This document shows, one piece after another, positions 50,310 to 59,745 of a stretch of DNA of 64,000 nt. The notes beneath the pieces are model-generated. The model was not told the origin of the DNA and did no database searches. It saw only the letters and a list, made by a program, of their open reading frames with translations. The DNA is from Candidatus Competibacteraceae bacterium (GTDB taxonomy: Bacteria > Pseudomonadota > Gammaproteobacteria > Competibacterales > Competibacteraceae), in assembly GCA_016699715.1 (NCBI GenBank), contig CP065007.1, positions 3,297,001-3,361,000 on the forward strand. Reading direction: 5' to 3'. The position numbers and the translations under genes are program-made. Every line of letters begins with the position of its first letter. Positions within the stretch are counted from its first letter, which is position 1.

Positions 50310-51263
50310 TTATCGCTTGGAGCTGGGGGCGTTCGTCAGCCAGTCGCGCGGTTGTAGAAAAACCTCATACAACCTTGCTTCCAGGCTATCCGGTTCGGGC
50401 CGCCAGTCGTATTCCCAACGTACCCGTGGCGGCAGCGACATCAGGATCGATTCGGTGCGCCCGCCCGATTGCAGGCCGAACAGGGTACCCCGGTCGTACA
50501 CCAGGTTGAATTCGACATAGCGCCCGCGCCGGTAAAGCTGGAACTCCCGCTCCCGCTCGCCATAAGGCAAATCCTTCCGCCGCTCGACGATGGGCAGATA
50601 GGCGGGCAGATAGTGGTCGCCGACGCCACGCAGAAAGGCGAAGCAGCGTTCGAATCCCCACTCGTTCAGGTCGTCGAAGAACAGCCCGCCGATGCCGCGC
50701 GGTTCGTTGCGGTGCTTGAGGAAGAAATACTCGTCGCACCAGCGTTTGAAGCGCGGATAGACTTCCGGCCCAAACGGCGCGCAGGCGGCGCGGGCGGTGC
50801 GGTGCCAGTGGGTGCAGTCTTCCTCGAAGCCGTAGTACGGCGTGAGATCGAAACCACCACCGAACCACCACACCGGTTCGGCATCGTCCCGCGCGGCGCT
50901 GAAGAAGCGGATATTGGCGTGGGAAGTGGGCACGTAGGGGTTGCGGGGATGGACCACCAGCGACACGCCCATGGCTTCGAAACCGCGCCCGGCCAGCTCC
51001 GGTCGCTGGGCGGTGGCCGCCGGCGGCAGACGGGCACCGGCAACGTGGGAAAAGTTGATGCCGGCCTGTTCGAACAGCGCGCCGTCGCGCATGACGCGAG
51101 TGCGGCCGCCGCCGGCCAGACCGCCGCCACCGCCAGTGGGACGCTCCCAGGCATCTTCCCGGAACGTCGCGGTGCCGTCGGTCGATTCCAGGGCACGAGT
51201 CAGCCTATCCTGCAATTCGCGCAAGTAACTCAGTACGGCGTCGATATCGGAAGGTTTGGACAT
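50310..51263 (-). CDS. hemF: Aerobic coproporphyrinogen III oxidase HemF
   Basis: This 317-residue enzyme converts coproporphyrinogen III to protoporphyrinogen IX with oxygen, a late heme step. It shows the HemF signatures: 'WERPTGGGGGLAGGGRTRVMRDGALFEQAGINFS', 'HPRNPYVPTSHANIRFF', 'WWFGGGFDLTPYYGFEEDCTHWHRTA' and 'RYVEFNLVYDRGTLFGLQSGGRTESILMSLPP'. The ATG at 51263 was preferred over the longer frame to 51284. An IS1-like element begins only 28 bp upstream of the start, so the original promoter was probably displaced. Confidence 0.95.
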   Translation of the reverse strand: MSKPSDIDAVLSYLRELQDRLTRALESTDGTATFREDAWERPTGGGGGLAGGGRTRVMRDGALFEQAGINFSHVAGARLPPAATAQRPELAGRGFEAMGVSLVVHPRNPYVPTSHANIRFFSAARDDAEPVWWFGGGFDLTPYYGFEEDCTHWHRTARAACAPFGPEVYPRFKRWCDEYFFLKHRNEPRGIGGLFFDDLNEWGFERCFAFLRGVGDHYLPAYLPIVERRKDLPYGEREREFQLYRRGRYVEFNLVYDRGTLFGLQSGGRTESILMSLPPRVRWEYDWRPEPDSLEARLYEVFLQPRDWLTNAPSSKR

Positions 51264-51291
51264 GGCGGTTCCACGGGATCTCAATGTTTCC

Positions 51292-52599
51292 GGTGGTGTC
51301 CCTCAGTTTACGTGATGAGCTAGGCCAGTGACGACGACAACATATATCCTCAATGTGATTGCGGTGTTGATCACTGGCTGCGGATATCATGAAATGGGAA
51401 ACGCTTTACTGCCCCAATCGTTCCTGTCCGCACTACGGTCGGCCCTTTGGTCAAGGGTTGTTGGTCAAAAATGGTTCCAGTCACGGGAAAAAACAGGCGC
51501 TGTGTCGTTCGTGCGGGAGGAGGGTGTCCTTGACCTACGGAACCGCCTACTTTGATCTCGAAGCCGATCCGGCCCTTTTTGAACTGACGGTGCGCGCCTT
51601 GGCGGAGGGCAATGCCATCCAGGGCACGGCACGGATCGTCCAGATCGACAAAGATACGGTTTGTGCGTGGTTGAACCGGGCCGCCCACCAGTGTCGTGGG
51701 GTGGTGTTGTCCCATTGGCGGGACTTGCCGGTGACCGAATGTCAACTGGATGAATTGTGGCGTTTCGTCCATACCAGGGACCAAAATCTGGCGGTGGCCC
51801 GGCGGTGGTGCGAAACCGATGGCGATGCTTGGGTGTGGGTCGCCTTTGCGCCGGGATGGCGCTTGGTGGTGGCGTTTGTGGTGGGCAAACGCACGCAGGC
51901 GCAGGCGAATCTGCGCCTGGATCGCGTGGTGTGCGTGACCGATGGCCGCGTCCCCTTCTTTAGCAGCGAGCCATGGCCGGGCTATCCCGCCGCCTTGCCG
52001 CATGTCTATGGGGAATGGTATCAGCCCGAGCGCCAGGGCAAGCGCGGCCGGCCTCCCGCCCCGCGACGCCGGCCCCCACCGAACTTGTTGTATGCCCAAG
52101 TGGTCAAGCGACGTGAAAAAGGACGGGTGGTGGAAGTGACCCGCCAGCTCGTCTGGGGCCATGCGGACGAGATTCAAGCGCGCTTGGCGCGCTCCCCGAC
52201 CAGCACGACGATCAACACCAGCTTTGTCGAGCGGGATAATCTGGCCTGGCGCGAACACAATCGGCGGCTGTCCCGCAAAACGACCGCTTTTTCCAAGGAG
52301 CTGCCCTGGATGGAAAAGCAGCTGTGGCTGTCGTTGGCCTACTCCCATTTCTGCTTGCCCCACCTCAGCTTGCGTCAGGAATTGCCCACACCGGCACCGA
52401 CCCGGGGTGACGGATCGCCTCGCGGATGGCGGCCCGTCACCCCGGCCATGGCCGGGGGCATGACGGATCACGTCTGGACTACGGCGGAACTTCTCGGGTA
52501 TCGGGTACCCGCCCCATTGCTGGATACCTTGGATGGCATCCAACATTTGTTCCCGGCATTGGATGATGAGGTTCACCACGTAAACTGAGGGACACCACC
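51292..52599 (+). mobile_element. IS1-like element, copy 1, next to hemF
   Basis: The inverted ends begin GGTGGTGTCCCTCAGTTTAC and match over about 23 bp. No clear target duplication is seen (GTTTCC and GGAATA flank it), unlike copy 2 at 58408. The whole 1308-bp element lies upstream of and opposite to hemF. Confidence 0.82.
51389..52588 (+). CDS. IS1-like transposase with zinc ribbon, copy 1
   Basis: This 399-residue protein has an N-terminal zinc ribbon ('LYCPNRSCPHYGRPF' and 'ALCRSCGRRVSL'), a helix-turn-helix ('GNAIQGTARIVQIDKDTVCAWL'), a catalytic-like 'ECQLDELWRFV' and 'VCVTDGRVPFFSS', and the IS1-type tail 'INTSFVERDNLAWREHNRRLSRKTTAFSK'. It is longer than classical IS1 and needs no frameshift. 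It shares most motifs with the copy at 58501. Confidence 0.85.
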   Translation: MKWETLYCPNRSCPHYGRPFGQGLLVKNGSSHGKKQALCRSCGRRVSLTYGTAYFDLEADPALFELTVRALAEGNAIQGTARIVQIDKDTVCAWLNRAAHQCRGVVLSHWRDLPVTECQLDELWRFVHTRDQNLAVARRWCETDGDAWVWVAFAPGWRLVVAFVVGKRTQAQANLRLDRVVCVTDGRVPFFSSEPWPGYPAALPHVYGEWYQPERQGKRGRPPAPRRRPPPNLLYAQVVKRREKGRVVEVTRQLVWGHADEIQARLARSPTSTTINTSFVERDNLAWREHNRRLSRKTTAFSKELPWMEKQLWLSLAYSHFCLPHLSLRQELPTPAPTRGDGSPRGWRPVTPAMAGGMTDHVWTTAELLGYRVPAPLLDTLDGIQHLFPALDDEVHHVN

Positions 52600-53279
52600 G
52601 GAATATCTGCTCTCGTCAAAAAACTATGACAGGAAAAATTCAGGGGAATATATCCTGAGAAGGTCCACTTGGTCTAATATTCTTATGTGAACTGAGTGAG
52701 GCATTAACAAAAATAATACATTAGACCTGTTCCCAAATAAATTTCATAACCTATTGAACAGCATATTTATTTTTAAGGTTACACAAGCCGGCAACCAATA
52801 AAATAACCTGATCGGCCATATTATGGAAATGGTTTCGGAATCTATTCGTAAGAATCTGAAAAATTTTTAGGTCGCCAATCAAATGTTCCACTCCGACACG
52901 AACGCGACTGATCGCTCGATTTTCTCTCTTTTGCTGAGGAGTTAATGCAGAGCATTGATTGGCTTTCGACCGGCGAGGCTTTTTATGAGGAATATAAATT
53001 TTATGGAACGAGGGATAGTGATCTTTGATCCCTTGATAACCCAAATCAACCCAAGCTTCCACGGTGGAGAGACCCGGTTGCTGAGGATCTAATTCCTCTT
53101 TCAATAACGCGTAGTCATGCCGGCTACCGGCCACTGTTGGGCCAACAACTGGAATGCCTTTATTGCTGTCCCCGATCACCGTGTTTTTCAGAGTATGATG
53201 GCGTTTCTTGCCACTAAAATAATGTTTTTGTTTACGCGCATGGTGGGGGCGGCAACAAGGCCTTTCTGTCGCATCAATA

Positions 53280-54599
53280 CATTGTACAGGACAAAATCAT
53301 CTAACCAAATGAATTTACGTTAAAATTCTGCCGGGTGGCGTATTGGTTAGAGGTAGAAAACAGCGATTTTGAGGGCTCGATCCCAACCGTTTAAAGAGCG
53401 ACTCCAGTGCCTGATGAAAAGCGTATTGCCGGGCGGATTCTTGGTGATGAAATAAACAACTTCTCAAATAATCTAATCCATAGCGAAAAAGACTTTGGGT
53501 GGGACGGCCATGTTTTTTGATCTTGATCGGTTTAATTTCATGGCGCCATTCACCAATAATATGCGCCCAACTAAATGCAATAGCGAGAAAAGCCATCCAT
53601 TTTTCAAGTCGCTGGGGGTCAGTTATATGGGTGGATTCCAGATCGAATCCCCGAGTTTTTAAGCAAATGAAAAGCGTTTCGATCGGCCAGCGTTCCTTAT
53701 AAGTTTCCAACGCGGTTTCCGGTTGTTCTTGCGTTGCGAGAATAACGAATTCACCGTTGGCCATTTTCAGACCAATCACATAAAGAGAGTGCCCCCACAC
53801 GGTTCGTTGGCCCGATAAAACCAGAGCGCTGCCACGGGGTAGGCCTCGAAAAAGATTTTCGGCGGAGACGGGGACCCCTCGGGAGTTAGAGATTTGCGTA
53901 TTCTTTTTGATGCGTATTGCGAATTTAATTTGATTTTCAATAAGATAACCAAACCATTGAATCCCAATAAACTCGCGATCCGCAAACAAGCAGGCGATCA
54001 TTTGCGGGCCGAAAATCGTAAGGAATCGATTCATTAATGCTATTCTTTCTTGGGTATTTGAGTTGCCTTTTTTATCTAAAGCAACCCATAGTATAGGAAA
54101 AGCAGATCCGCGATAGACGACTCCTAAAACAAGGTAATTGATATTGACATCACCATATTTCCAATTGGTTCTATCGAGTGTCAATTTGAACTGAAGCACA
54201 GGAATGAGACTGGCAATGAACCGGGCGACTTGATTCAGGTCTAGAGAAAATTGACAAAAAAGTCGTTGAAGGCGTTTGTAATGAGAGGCCGGTTGCGCAC
54301 GCCCAGGAAAGGTGACAGCAATCTTTGCGAGATTGACCGTTCCCATCTGGATGATTCCGATAATTAAATAGACAATGCAAGAGATACGCGCTCGGTTCCA
54401 GTGAAAATGATGATGAAGCATTTCTGCAAAGTGCCGGGTATTAAAAAAGGGGAATTCACGGAATTAACCTCGCCTGTTTTAGAATTAATGTTATCAATCA
54501 ATTAGTTATGATAACAGCAACCTCGCGATCCTACTACCCTCAAAATAGCTGTTATTTTTTATCTTAATTTTCAGCAAGTTATTTTTGTCCTGTACAATG
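53280..54599 (-). mobile_element. IS4-family element, copy 2 (1320 bp)
   Basis: It has the same CATTGTACAGGACAAAA ends as the other copies and a different 9-bp duplication, GCATCAATA (53271-53279 and 54600-54608), proving an independent transposition into the IS5 element. Confidence 0.93.
53315..54421 (-). CDS. IS4-family transposase, copy 2
   Basis: This 368-residue protein is nearly identical to copy 1; visible differences are KFAIRI, KNTQIS and ETYKE. The catalytic blocks ('LDRTNWKYGD', 'FADREFIG', 'YKERWPIETLFICLK') are intact, so it should be active. It lies on the minus strand, in the same direction as the IS5 transposase it interrupts. Confidence 0.93.
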   Translation of the reverse strand: MLHHHFHWNRARISCIVYLIIGIIQMGTVNLAKIAVTFPGRAQPASHYKRLQRLFCQFSLDLNQVARFIASLIPVLQFKLTLDRTNWKYGDVNINYLVLGVVYRGSAFPILWVALDKKGNSNTQERIALMNRFLTIFGPQMIACLFADREFIGIQWFGYLIENQIKFAIRIKKNTQISNSRGVPVSAENLFRGLPRGSALVLSGQRTVWGHSLYVIGLKMANGEFVILATQEQPETALETYKERWPIETLFICLKTRGFDLESTHITDPQRLEKWMAFLAIAFSWAHIIGEWRHEIKPIKIKKHGRPTQSLFRYGLDYLRSCLFHHQESARQYAFHQALESLFKRLGSSPQNRCFLPLTNTPPGRILT

Positions 54600-55251
54600 G
54601 CATCAATAATAATCTTCTGATGATGATCAATAGGTTGCTTATCAGTATTAGCGGGCTTAAAATGGCGATGCGGTAAGATATGCAAGCGTTTTTCAGCCTG
54701 CTTTAAAATAGGCATAAATTTAACAAAATTTTCTTGGGCTTTGGCTGGACTCAGGTCAAACAAACAACCCAGCACATCAAATGTCGGATAGTTTTTGAGA
54801 TAAAACAGGATAAAAAAGAGTTTTAAATCGGGTGAGGATAATGCACCTTTCCGACCGCCACCCGGCTTTCTTTGACGTTGCAAGCGGTGTTTTTGGTAAC
54901 GCTGTTGTTGGGCCAACTGCAAACACTTTGCAAACTCAGGTAGAATAAGGTCAAATTCTTTCTGAGAGAGTCCAGTACAGGCTCTAAATTGTCTTTCATT
55001 GCGGACTGTCATCAATTTAAATTTTCGCATGGCGGTTCTCCTAATAATTCTATCCTCATTGAATAAAATGGAGGCTAATTTAAAAAAATCAACTCTAACT
55101 TATTGATTAAATAAAATAATTTTTTATAACTAAATTGTAACAGGTTGAAAATATTCAAGATAATTATTTGGGGACTTCTCTTTTAGCTAATGTTAACATT
55201 TTAAATTCAGGCCGAAACTGTCCTGGACATGGGGTCCACTTTAGTTCCGCC

Positions 55252-56950
55252 CGGGCGTAACCAGTCGAGCGCGCCCTTGGTTCAGGCGACGAGTCGAAGC
55301 CGGGTGGATGGGGGTTGGCTCGGGATGTTCGCATAGAGGCGCGCCGTTTCGGTTTGGATGTAATGGTTCATGAACGGCTCCCATTCGTCGTTGAGCGCCA
55401 CGCAGCGCAGGTTCAACAGGGCCTGGGCGCCGGGCAGGGTCCAATGCATCCCGGCCCGTTCCATCCGGTCCTTGACCGCATGGCGGCAGGCCCCTTCGAT
55501 CACCCCTGAGGCGATGGGATAGCCGGCGGCGAGATACCGATCGTAATGAATGCGGTCGCGGTGGCGGTCGAAATAACCGTGAATCTGTTCCAGCCGGGCG
55601 CGGGCGGCGGCGGACAGGTGGCCCTGCTCGGCCAGGTCCTGTAGCCAGCGAATCACCCCGGTCCCCACCCCGTCGAGCAGGGCATGCACCAGCACCTTCA
55701 TCAGTTTAGTCGCCAGCGGGCTACCGGACGGCTGAAACAGGTGAACGGCGTCCCACAAATAGCCGGTCGCATGGAGCAGATCGAGGATCTCGACCCGCGC
55801 GGTGTCGCCCAAGGTGTCCGCCGCGGCGTCCCACAACGCCGGCTGACCGTCCATCAGCAGGACCCAGGTTTGCCGGTGGTCGGGGTCGCGCTGGCGAGCC
55901 TCAGCCCGCAACCAGGGGAACACCACCTCGACCGGGCGCGGTGCGGCGAGCGCCGCCGCCACGGCGGCGGCCACCGGCAACACCGCGCACAGCCGTTTCT
56001 GTCGAGGCGCCGGTCGGGGCGTCGCCGAGGGTTCCGTGGGGGCGGTCGGATCGCGAAACAAGGACTCGACCACGGCGGTGGCGGTACGCGGATGCGGCTC
56101 GATCTGATAGGCCGCACCGAGCACGGCCATCTTCTTACGATCCGGCTTCGGCCCTCGGGTGTGGTCGTGGGCGGCGATGGTCGGGGCGTCGGCCGGCTTG
56201 CGGATCGGGACCCCCTTGCCATCGGCGCTCAGCACCACGAGCTGCTGGCCCGTCGCCGGGGCCGGCGGCGGTCGGGCCGCTTCATGACCGGCCACCGCCC
56301 CGGCCAGGGTCCGGGTCATCGCCTCCAGGCTGGCCACCGACTGTTTCAGACCCAGGATGCGCGCCAGCACCGTGTTGACCTGACCGTAGGGATTCTCCAC
56401 CGCCAGCGCTTGATCCCAGTCCTGCAAGAGATAGGAAAACGGGCCCTCGGGCAACCCCAGCCGGGCATCCAGCGGCGCCGCCTCGATCGCCTGGCCTTCC
56501 CGCGTGCCGTAGACCACCCGCACCAGGGTGAAGTCGCCAAAGATCGACCGATAGGGTCGGCCATGGGGTTCGGGCAAGCGCTTGACCACTCGCCCGTCGG
56601 CCAGCGTCAGGGTTTTGCCGCAATCCCCGTCGCCCACCAAGGCAAAATACTGCGCTTGCATCTCATGACCCAGTCGCAACAGGCGCGACCACAGGCCGCG
56701 CTCCAGTTCGTGCGCCGGCAAGCCGTCGCGGGCGGCGTCGTACACGAACCCGGTCAGCACCGCCAAGTGCGCCGACAGGTCCAACCCCTTGCCTTCGGTC
56801 GTCAACGGCCACATCATCGACATCGGTGGGTTCCTCGGGTGATTGCTTGTTGGGTGACATCAATCTACCCACCTCCGGGTCAACCGGGCAAGGGACCCAC
56901 CGCCCCTTTCCACCCCGGCGCGCTACCCCGCGCTCGACTGGTTACGCCCG
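55252..56950 (-). mobile_element. ISKra4-family element
   Basis: A 22-bp inverted repeat beginning CGGGCGTAACCAGTCGAGCG (55252-55273) matches the inverse at 56929-56950. Its single transposase gene fills the interior. I do not see a clear target duplication, so the exact tips are uncertain by a few bases. Confidence 0.75.
55282..56823 (-). CDS. ISKra4-family transposase
   Basis: This 513-residue protein matches ISKra4 transposases: 'FGDFTLVRVVYGTREGQAIEAAPLDARLGLPEGPFSYLLQDW', a first Asp in 'LVVLSADGKGVPI', 'TWVLLMDGQPALWDAA' and a C-terminal 'YLAAGYPIASGVIEGACRHAVKDRMERAGMHWT' carrying the conserved Glu. The frame is continuous. GC content is as high as the chromosome. Confidence 0.88.
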   Translation of the reverse strand: MSMMWPLTTEGKGLDLSAHLAVLTGFVYDAARDGLPAHELERGLWSRLLRLGHEMQAQYFALVGDGDCGKTLTLADGRVVKRLPEPHGRPYRSIFGDFTLVRVVYGTREGQAIEAAPLDARLGLPEGPFSYLLQDWDQALAVENPYGQVNTVLARILGLKQSVASLEAMTRTLAGAVAGHEAARPPPAPATGQQLVVLSADGKGVPIRKPADAPTIAAHDHTRGPKPDRKKMAVLGAAYQIEPHPRTATAVVESLFRDPTAPTEPSATPRPAPRQKRLCAVLPVAAAVAAALAAPRPVEVVFPWLRAEARQRDPDHRQTWVLLMDGQPALWDAAADTLGDTARVEILDLLHATGYLWDAVHLFQPSGSPLATKLMKVLVHALLDGVGTGVIRWLQDLAEQGHLSAAARARLEQIHGYFDRHRDRIHYDRYLAAGYPIASGVIEGACRHAVKDRMERAGMHWTLPGAQALLNLRCVALNDEWEPFMNHYIQTETARLYANIPSQPPSTRLRLVA

Positions 56951-56983
56951 TTCCGCCCAAACTGAAAATCAGAAGGACTTATC

Positions 56984-58162
56984 ATGCGTCTTGTCAAAAC
57001 TGTATCGATGCGCACCTCGCTTATTACCGCAGGCATCACCCTTGCAGCGGCCCTTGCCCTTCCGGTAGAGGCGTGCACCTCGCTGATCTACCATGACAGC
57101 ACCGCCGCAATCTACTTCGGGCGCACTTTGGAACTTGCGGCAGAGTTGCCCTATCAGGTCGCCTTCATCCCGAAGGGTATGAAATACGCTTCAAAAGCGT
57201 CGGCGGGTGGTCCGTCGTTGGGTTGGACCACCCGCTATGGCATTCTCGCCGTGACGGTGCCGGACACCTCGCCAGAGGACCTAAAAATCGTTGAAGGCAT
57301 GAACGAAATGGGGCTGACCTTCAGCCTGCTGGCTTTTGCCGATGCCTCTGGCCCGGAAGGTTCCTTCAACAAGACCAAGGCCGCCCTTGCCGCCATTGAT
57401 CTTGGCTCATGGACCCTTGGACAGTTCTCCACCGTCGCCGAAGTGAAGGCCGCGCTGGCCGATCAGCCGGTTCTGCTGTCGCCGTTGGCCTCGCTTGGCA
57501 ACGCAAAATCGCCGTTTCACTACGCGATGCATGATCGCAGCGGCGCATCTATCGTGATCGAGTTTTCTGACGGGACGCAAACCGTTTATGACAACCCGGT
57601 TGGCGTGATGACCAATGGTCCGGCGTTGCCGTGGCATTTGGCCAACCTGAACAATTACACGTTTTTGAACAACCTTGATCAGTCAACCGGCAAATTCGGC
57701 AACCTCGATGTGGCGCAACCGGATTCCGGCGTTGCGACGGCCGGGCTTCCCGCTTCCAACACCTCTGTTGGCCGCTTTGTCCGCGCCGTTTACTACGCGC
57801 AATATGCCCAAGTCGTGGACAAACCCGATGATGCTGTGCTGACCCTGGCGCACATCATGAACAACTTCGACCGCCCGAAAGACATCACTATCGACAAAAG
57901 CGGTGGCGGCAATGAGGGCATCAAGGTGTCTAGATCAAAGGATGCGCCCGCTTTTACCAGCGAGTACACGTCATGGACCGCGCTGTCGGACCTGAACCGG
58001 CGATATGTCTTTCTGCGTACCTACGATGGCATGAACTATACGAAGTTCGACATTACCGGGCTGACCGATCTGACGGCTGTAACCTCGATTCCGCTGAACA
58101 CTTTGAATGGGCTTGTGGGTGACGGCACCCAAGCATTGTTGGCGGCAGCCAAGGCCCCCTGA
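56984..58162 (+). CDS. Choloylglycine hydrolase / penicillin acylase family (Ntn hydrolase)
   Basis: This 392-residue exported protein has a signal peptide (1-30) ending exactly before a Cys ('PVEA-CTSLIYHD'), which becomes the N-terminal nucleophile of this Ntn family. 'YFGRTLE', 'EGMNEMGLTFSLLAF', 'VMTNGPALPWHLANL' and 'NRRYVFLRTY' are typical. It hydrolyses linear amides such as bile-salt conjugates, penicillin V or acyl-homoserine lactones; the substrate here is unknown. AAGGACT precedes the ATG. It sits alone between an ISKra4 and an IS1-like element and may be acquired. Confidence 0.88.
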   Translation: MRLVKTVSMRTSLITAGITLAAALALPVEACTSLIYHDSTAAIYFGRTLELAAELPYQVAFIPKGMKYASKASAGGPSLGWTTRYGILAVTVPDTSPEDLKIVEGMNEMGLTFSLLAFADASGPEGSFNKTKAALAAIDLGSWTLGQFSTVAEVKAALADQPVLLSPLASLGNAKSPFHYAMHDRSGASIVIEFSDGTQTVYDNPVGVMTNGPALPWHLANLNNYTFLNNLDQSTGKFGNLDVAQPDSGVATAGLPASNTSVGRFVRAVYYAQYAQVVDKPDDAVLTLAHIMNNFDRPKDITIDKSGGGNEGIKVSRSKDAPAFTSEYTSWTALSDLNRRYVFLRTYDGMNYTKFDITGLTDLTAVTSIPLNTLNGLVGDGTQALLAAAKAP

Positions 58163-58407
58163 CGGAAACCGGCTGCAGTGCTGCCCCAGAGGCTGCGACA
58201 GCACCGCAACCGATCCGTGGCGGTTTCGGAGAACGATGTTGCGCATCGGTTTTACAAGGTGCGAGCCAAGCGGAGGCGCGAAGAGTTCATAAAGCGGTCA
58301 ACTGCCGTTTCTACGTTAAAGGGTCGGCGTCGGGATATCGGCTCCATGGGCCTGGCCTTGACCGGTCCGAGCCCGGCCGCTAAGTTCCTGTACAGGATCG
58401 GGCTTTG
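58163..58407. other. Intergenic sequence before IS1-like copy 2
   Basis: This 245-bp stretch has no convincing gene. It ends in the GGGCTTTG target (58400-58407) that was duplicated by the IS1-like insertion, so it was formerly joined to the DUF2235 leader at 59717. Confidence 0.4.
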
Positions 58408-59708
58408 GGTAGTGTCCCTCAGTTTCCGTGATGAGCTTTCCCATTTTAGTGACAAGTTGGCATTCTCGATGGCGGTCATGGTTCCATCGAGGAGGTCGGC
58501 ATGGACTGGGAAACGTTGTATTGTCCGAATGAACGGTGCGAGCACTACGGAAAACCTTTTAAAACTGGTGGGTTAGTACGCAATGGCAGCAGTCGAGGCG
58601 AACCTCAGGCGCGCTGCCGGAGCTGCGGGAGTACGGTGACCTTGCGTTATGGGACGGCTTACTATGGGCTGGAAGCCGATCCGGTGCAATTTGAGACCGC
58701 CCTGCGCGCGCTGGCCGAGGGGAATTCGCTGCGGGCCACCGCGCGCATCGTCGAAGTGGATAAGGACACGGTTTGCGCTTGGCTGGATCGAGGTGCCCGG
58801 CAATGCCGGGCGGTCGTGCTGTCCTTGTGGCGAAACTTGCCGGTCACCGAATGCCAATTGGATGAATTGTGGAGCTTTATCCATACCAAACAAGAAAACT
58901 TGCCTGGCGCCAAGGAGTATGTCGAGACCTATGGCGACGCTTGGGTGTGGTTGGCGTTTGCGCCGGTCTGGCGCCTGATATTGGGGTTTGTCATCGGCAA
59001 ACATGATCAAACCCAGGCCGACCGGCTGGTGGAACAAGTGGCGTCGGTGACCGATGAAACCGTGCCCTTTTTTACCAGCGATCAATGGCCTGCTTATACG
59101 CAAGCGTTGTTGAACATGTATGGGGAATGGTACTGTCCGCCCCGCTGCGGGACGCGCGGCCCGCATCCCAAACCCCGCCGGCGACCGCATGCCGATCTGC
59201 TGTATGCCCAAGTGATCAAGCATCGAAGGGGTGGGCGTATCACCGCGATCTCCACTCAAGTCGTTTTTGGGGACCGGGCGACCGTCGCGGCGCGACTGGC
59301 CCAATCGCCCGTCAGTCAAACCATCAATACCAGTTTCGTCGAGCGGGACAACCTGACCCAGCGGCAGCAGAACCGCCGCCTGACCCGTCGCACCAACGGG
59401 TTCTCCAAGAACTTGTCTTGGTTCGAAAAACAGTTGTGGTTGTCGTTGGCCTACTACCATTTGGTGTTACCCCATGACAGCTTGCGCCGCTCGTTGCCGG
59501 TCACCGAGCCGACGCGCGGATCGGGTTCTCCCCGTCGATGGTGTTCCATCACGCCTGCGATGGCGGCCGGCGTGACCCATCACATCTGGACCACCCGGGA
59601 GCTGTTATCGTATCGGGTCTCACCGCTGTATTGGGCAGAATGCCCCCATCTTGAAAAATTGTTCCCCGGTTGGCCTGAAGCTCATCACGGAAACTGAGGG
59701 ACACTACC
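58408..59708 (+). mobile_element. IS1-like element, copy 2
   Basis: The 1301-bp element has ends GGTAGTGTCCCTCAGTTTCC and inverse, and an 8-bp duplication GGGCTTTG (58400-58407 and 59709-59716), which fits IS1-type insertions. Confidence 0.88.
58501..59697 (+). CDS. IS1-like transposase with zinc ribbon, copy 2
   Basis: This 398-residue protein is a diverged relative of the protein at 51389: 'LYCPNERCEHYGKPF...ARCRSCGSTVTL' (zinc ribbon), 'ECQLDELWSFIHT', 'ASVTDETVPFFTSDQWPAYTQAL' and 'INTSFVERDNLTQRQQNRRLTRRTNGFSK'. The two differ at many positions throughout, so they are separate acquisitions rather than a recent duplication. The gene is intact. Confidence 0.85.
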   Translation: MDWETLYCPNERCEHYGKPFKTGGLVRNGSSRGEPQARCRSCGSTVTLRYGTAYYGLEADPVQFETALRALAEGNSLRATARIVEVDKDTVCAWLDRGARQCRAVVLSLWRNLPVTECQLDELWSFIHTKQENLPGAKEYVETYGDAWVWLAFAPVWRLILGFVIGKHDQTQADRLVEQVASVTDETVPFFTSDQWPAYTQALLNMYGEWYCPPRCGTRGPHPKPRRRPHADLLYAQVIKHRRGGRITAISTQVVFGDRATVAARLAQSPVSQTINTSFVERDNLTQRQQNRRLTRRTNGFSKNLSWFEKQLWLSLAYYHLVLPHDSLRRSLPVTEPTRGSGSPRRWCSITPAMAAGVTHHIWTTRELLSYRVSPLYWAECPHLEKLFPGWPEAHHGN

Positions 59709-59745
59709 GGGCTTTGGCGTCCCATGACGTTCCAACGGGGGGTGG

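Larger units (their letters stand above)
52751..55030 (-). pseudogene. IS5-family transposase split by IS4
   Basis: The N-terminal half (55030 to 54600) reads 'FRACTGLSQKEFDLILPEFAKCLQLAQQQRYQKHRLQRQRKPGGGRKGAL' and 'QKIIIDA'. After the IS4 insertion the frame continues 'TERPCCRPHHARKQKHYFSGKKRHHTLKN' and 'VDLGYQGIKDHYPSFHKIYIPHKKPRR...RVRVGVEHLIGDLKIFQ' to the stop at 52751. The DDE residues (IDATE, DLGYQG, VEHLIG) are all present, so only the insertion inactivates it. Confidence 0.85.
52723..55181 (-). mobile_element. IS5-family element interrupted by IS4
   Basis: The ends (GACCTGTTCCCAAATAAA at left; GAGAAGTCCCCAAATAAT on the other strand at right) form imperfect inverted repeats, flanked by TTA/TAG-type sequence. 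The single transposase gene on the minus strand is cut by the IS4 copy at 53280-54599. A second remnant of this element (its left end only) lies at 61794-61920. Confidence 0.78.
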
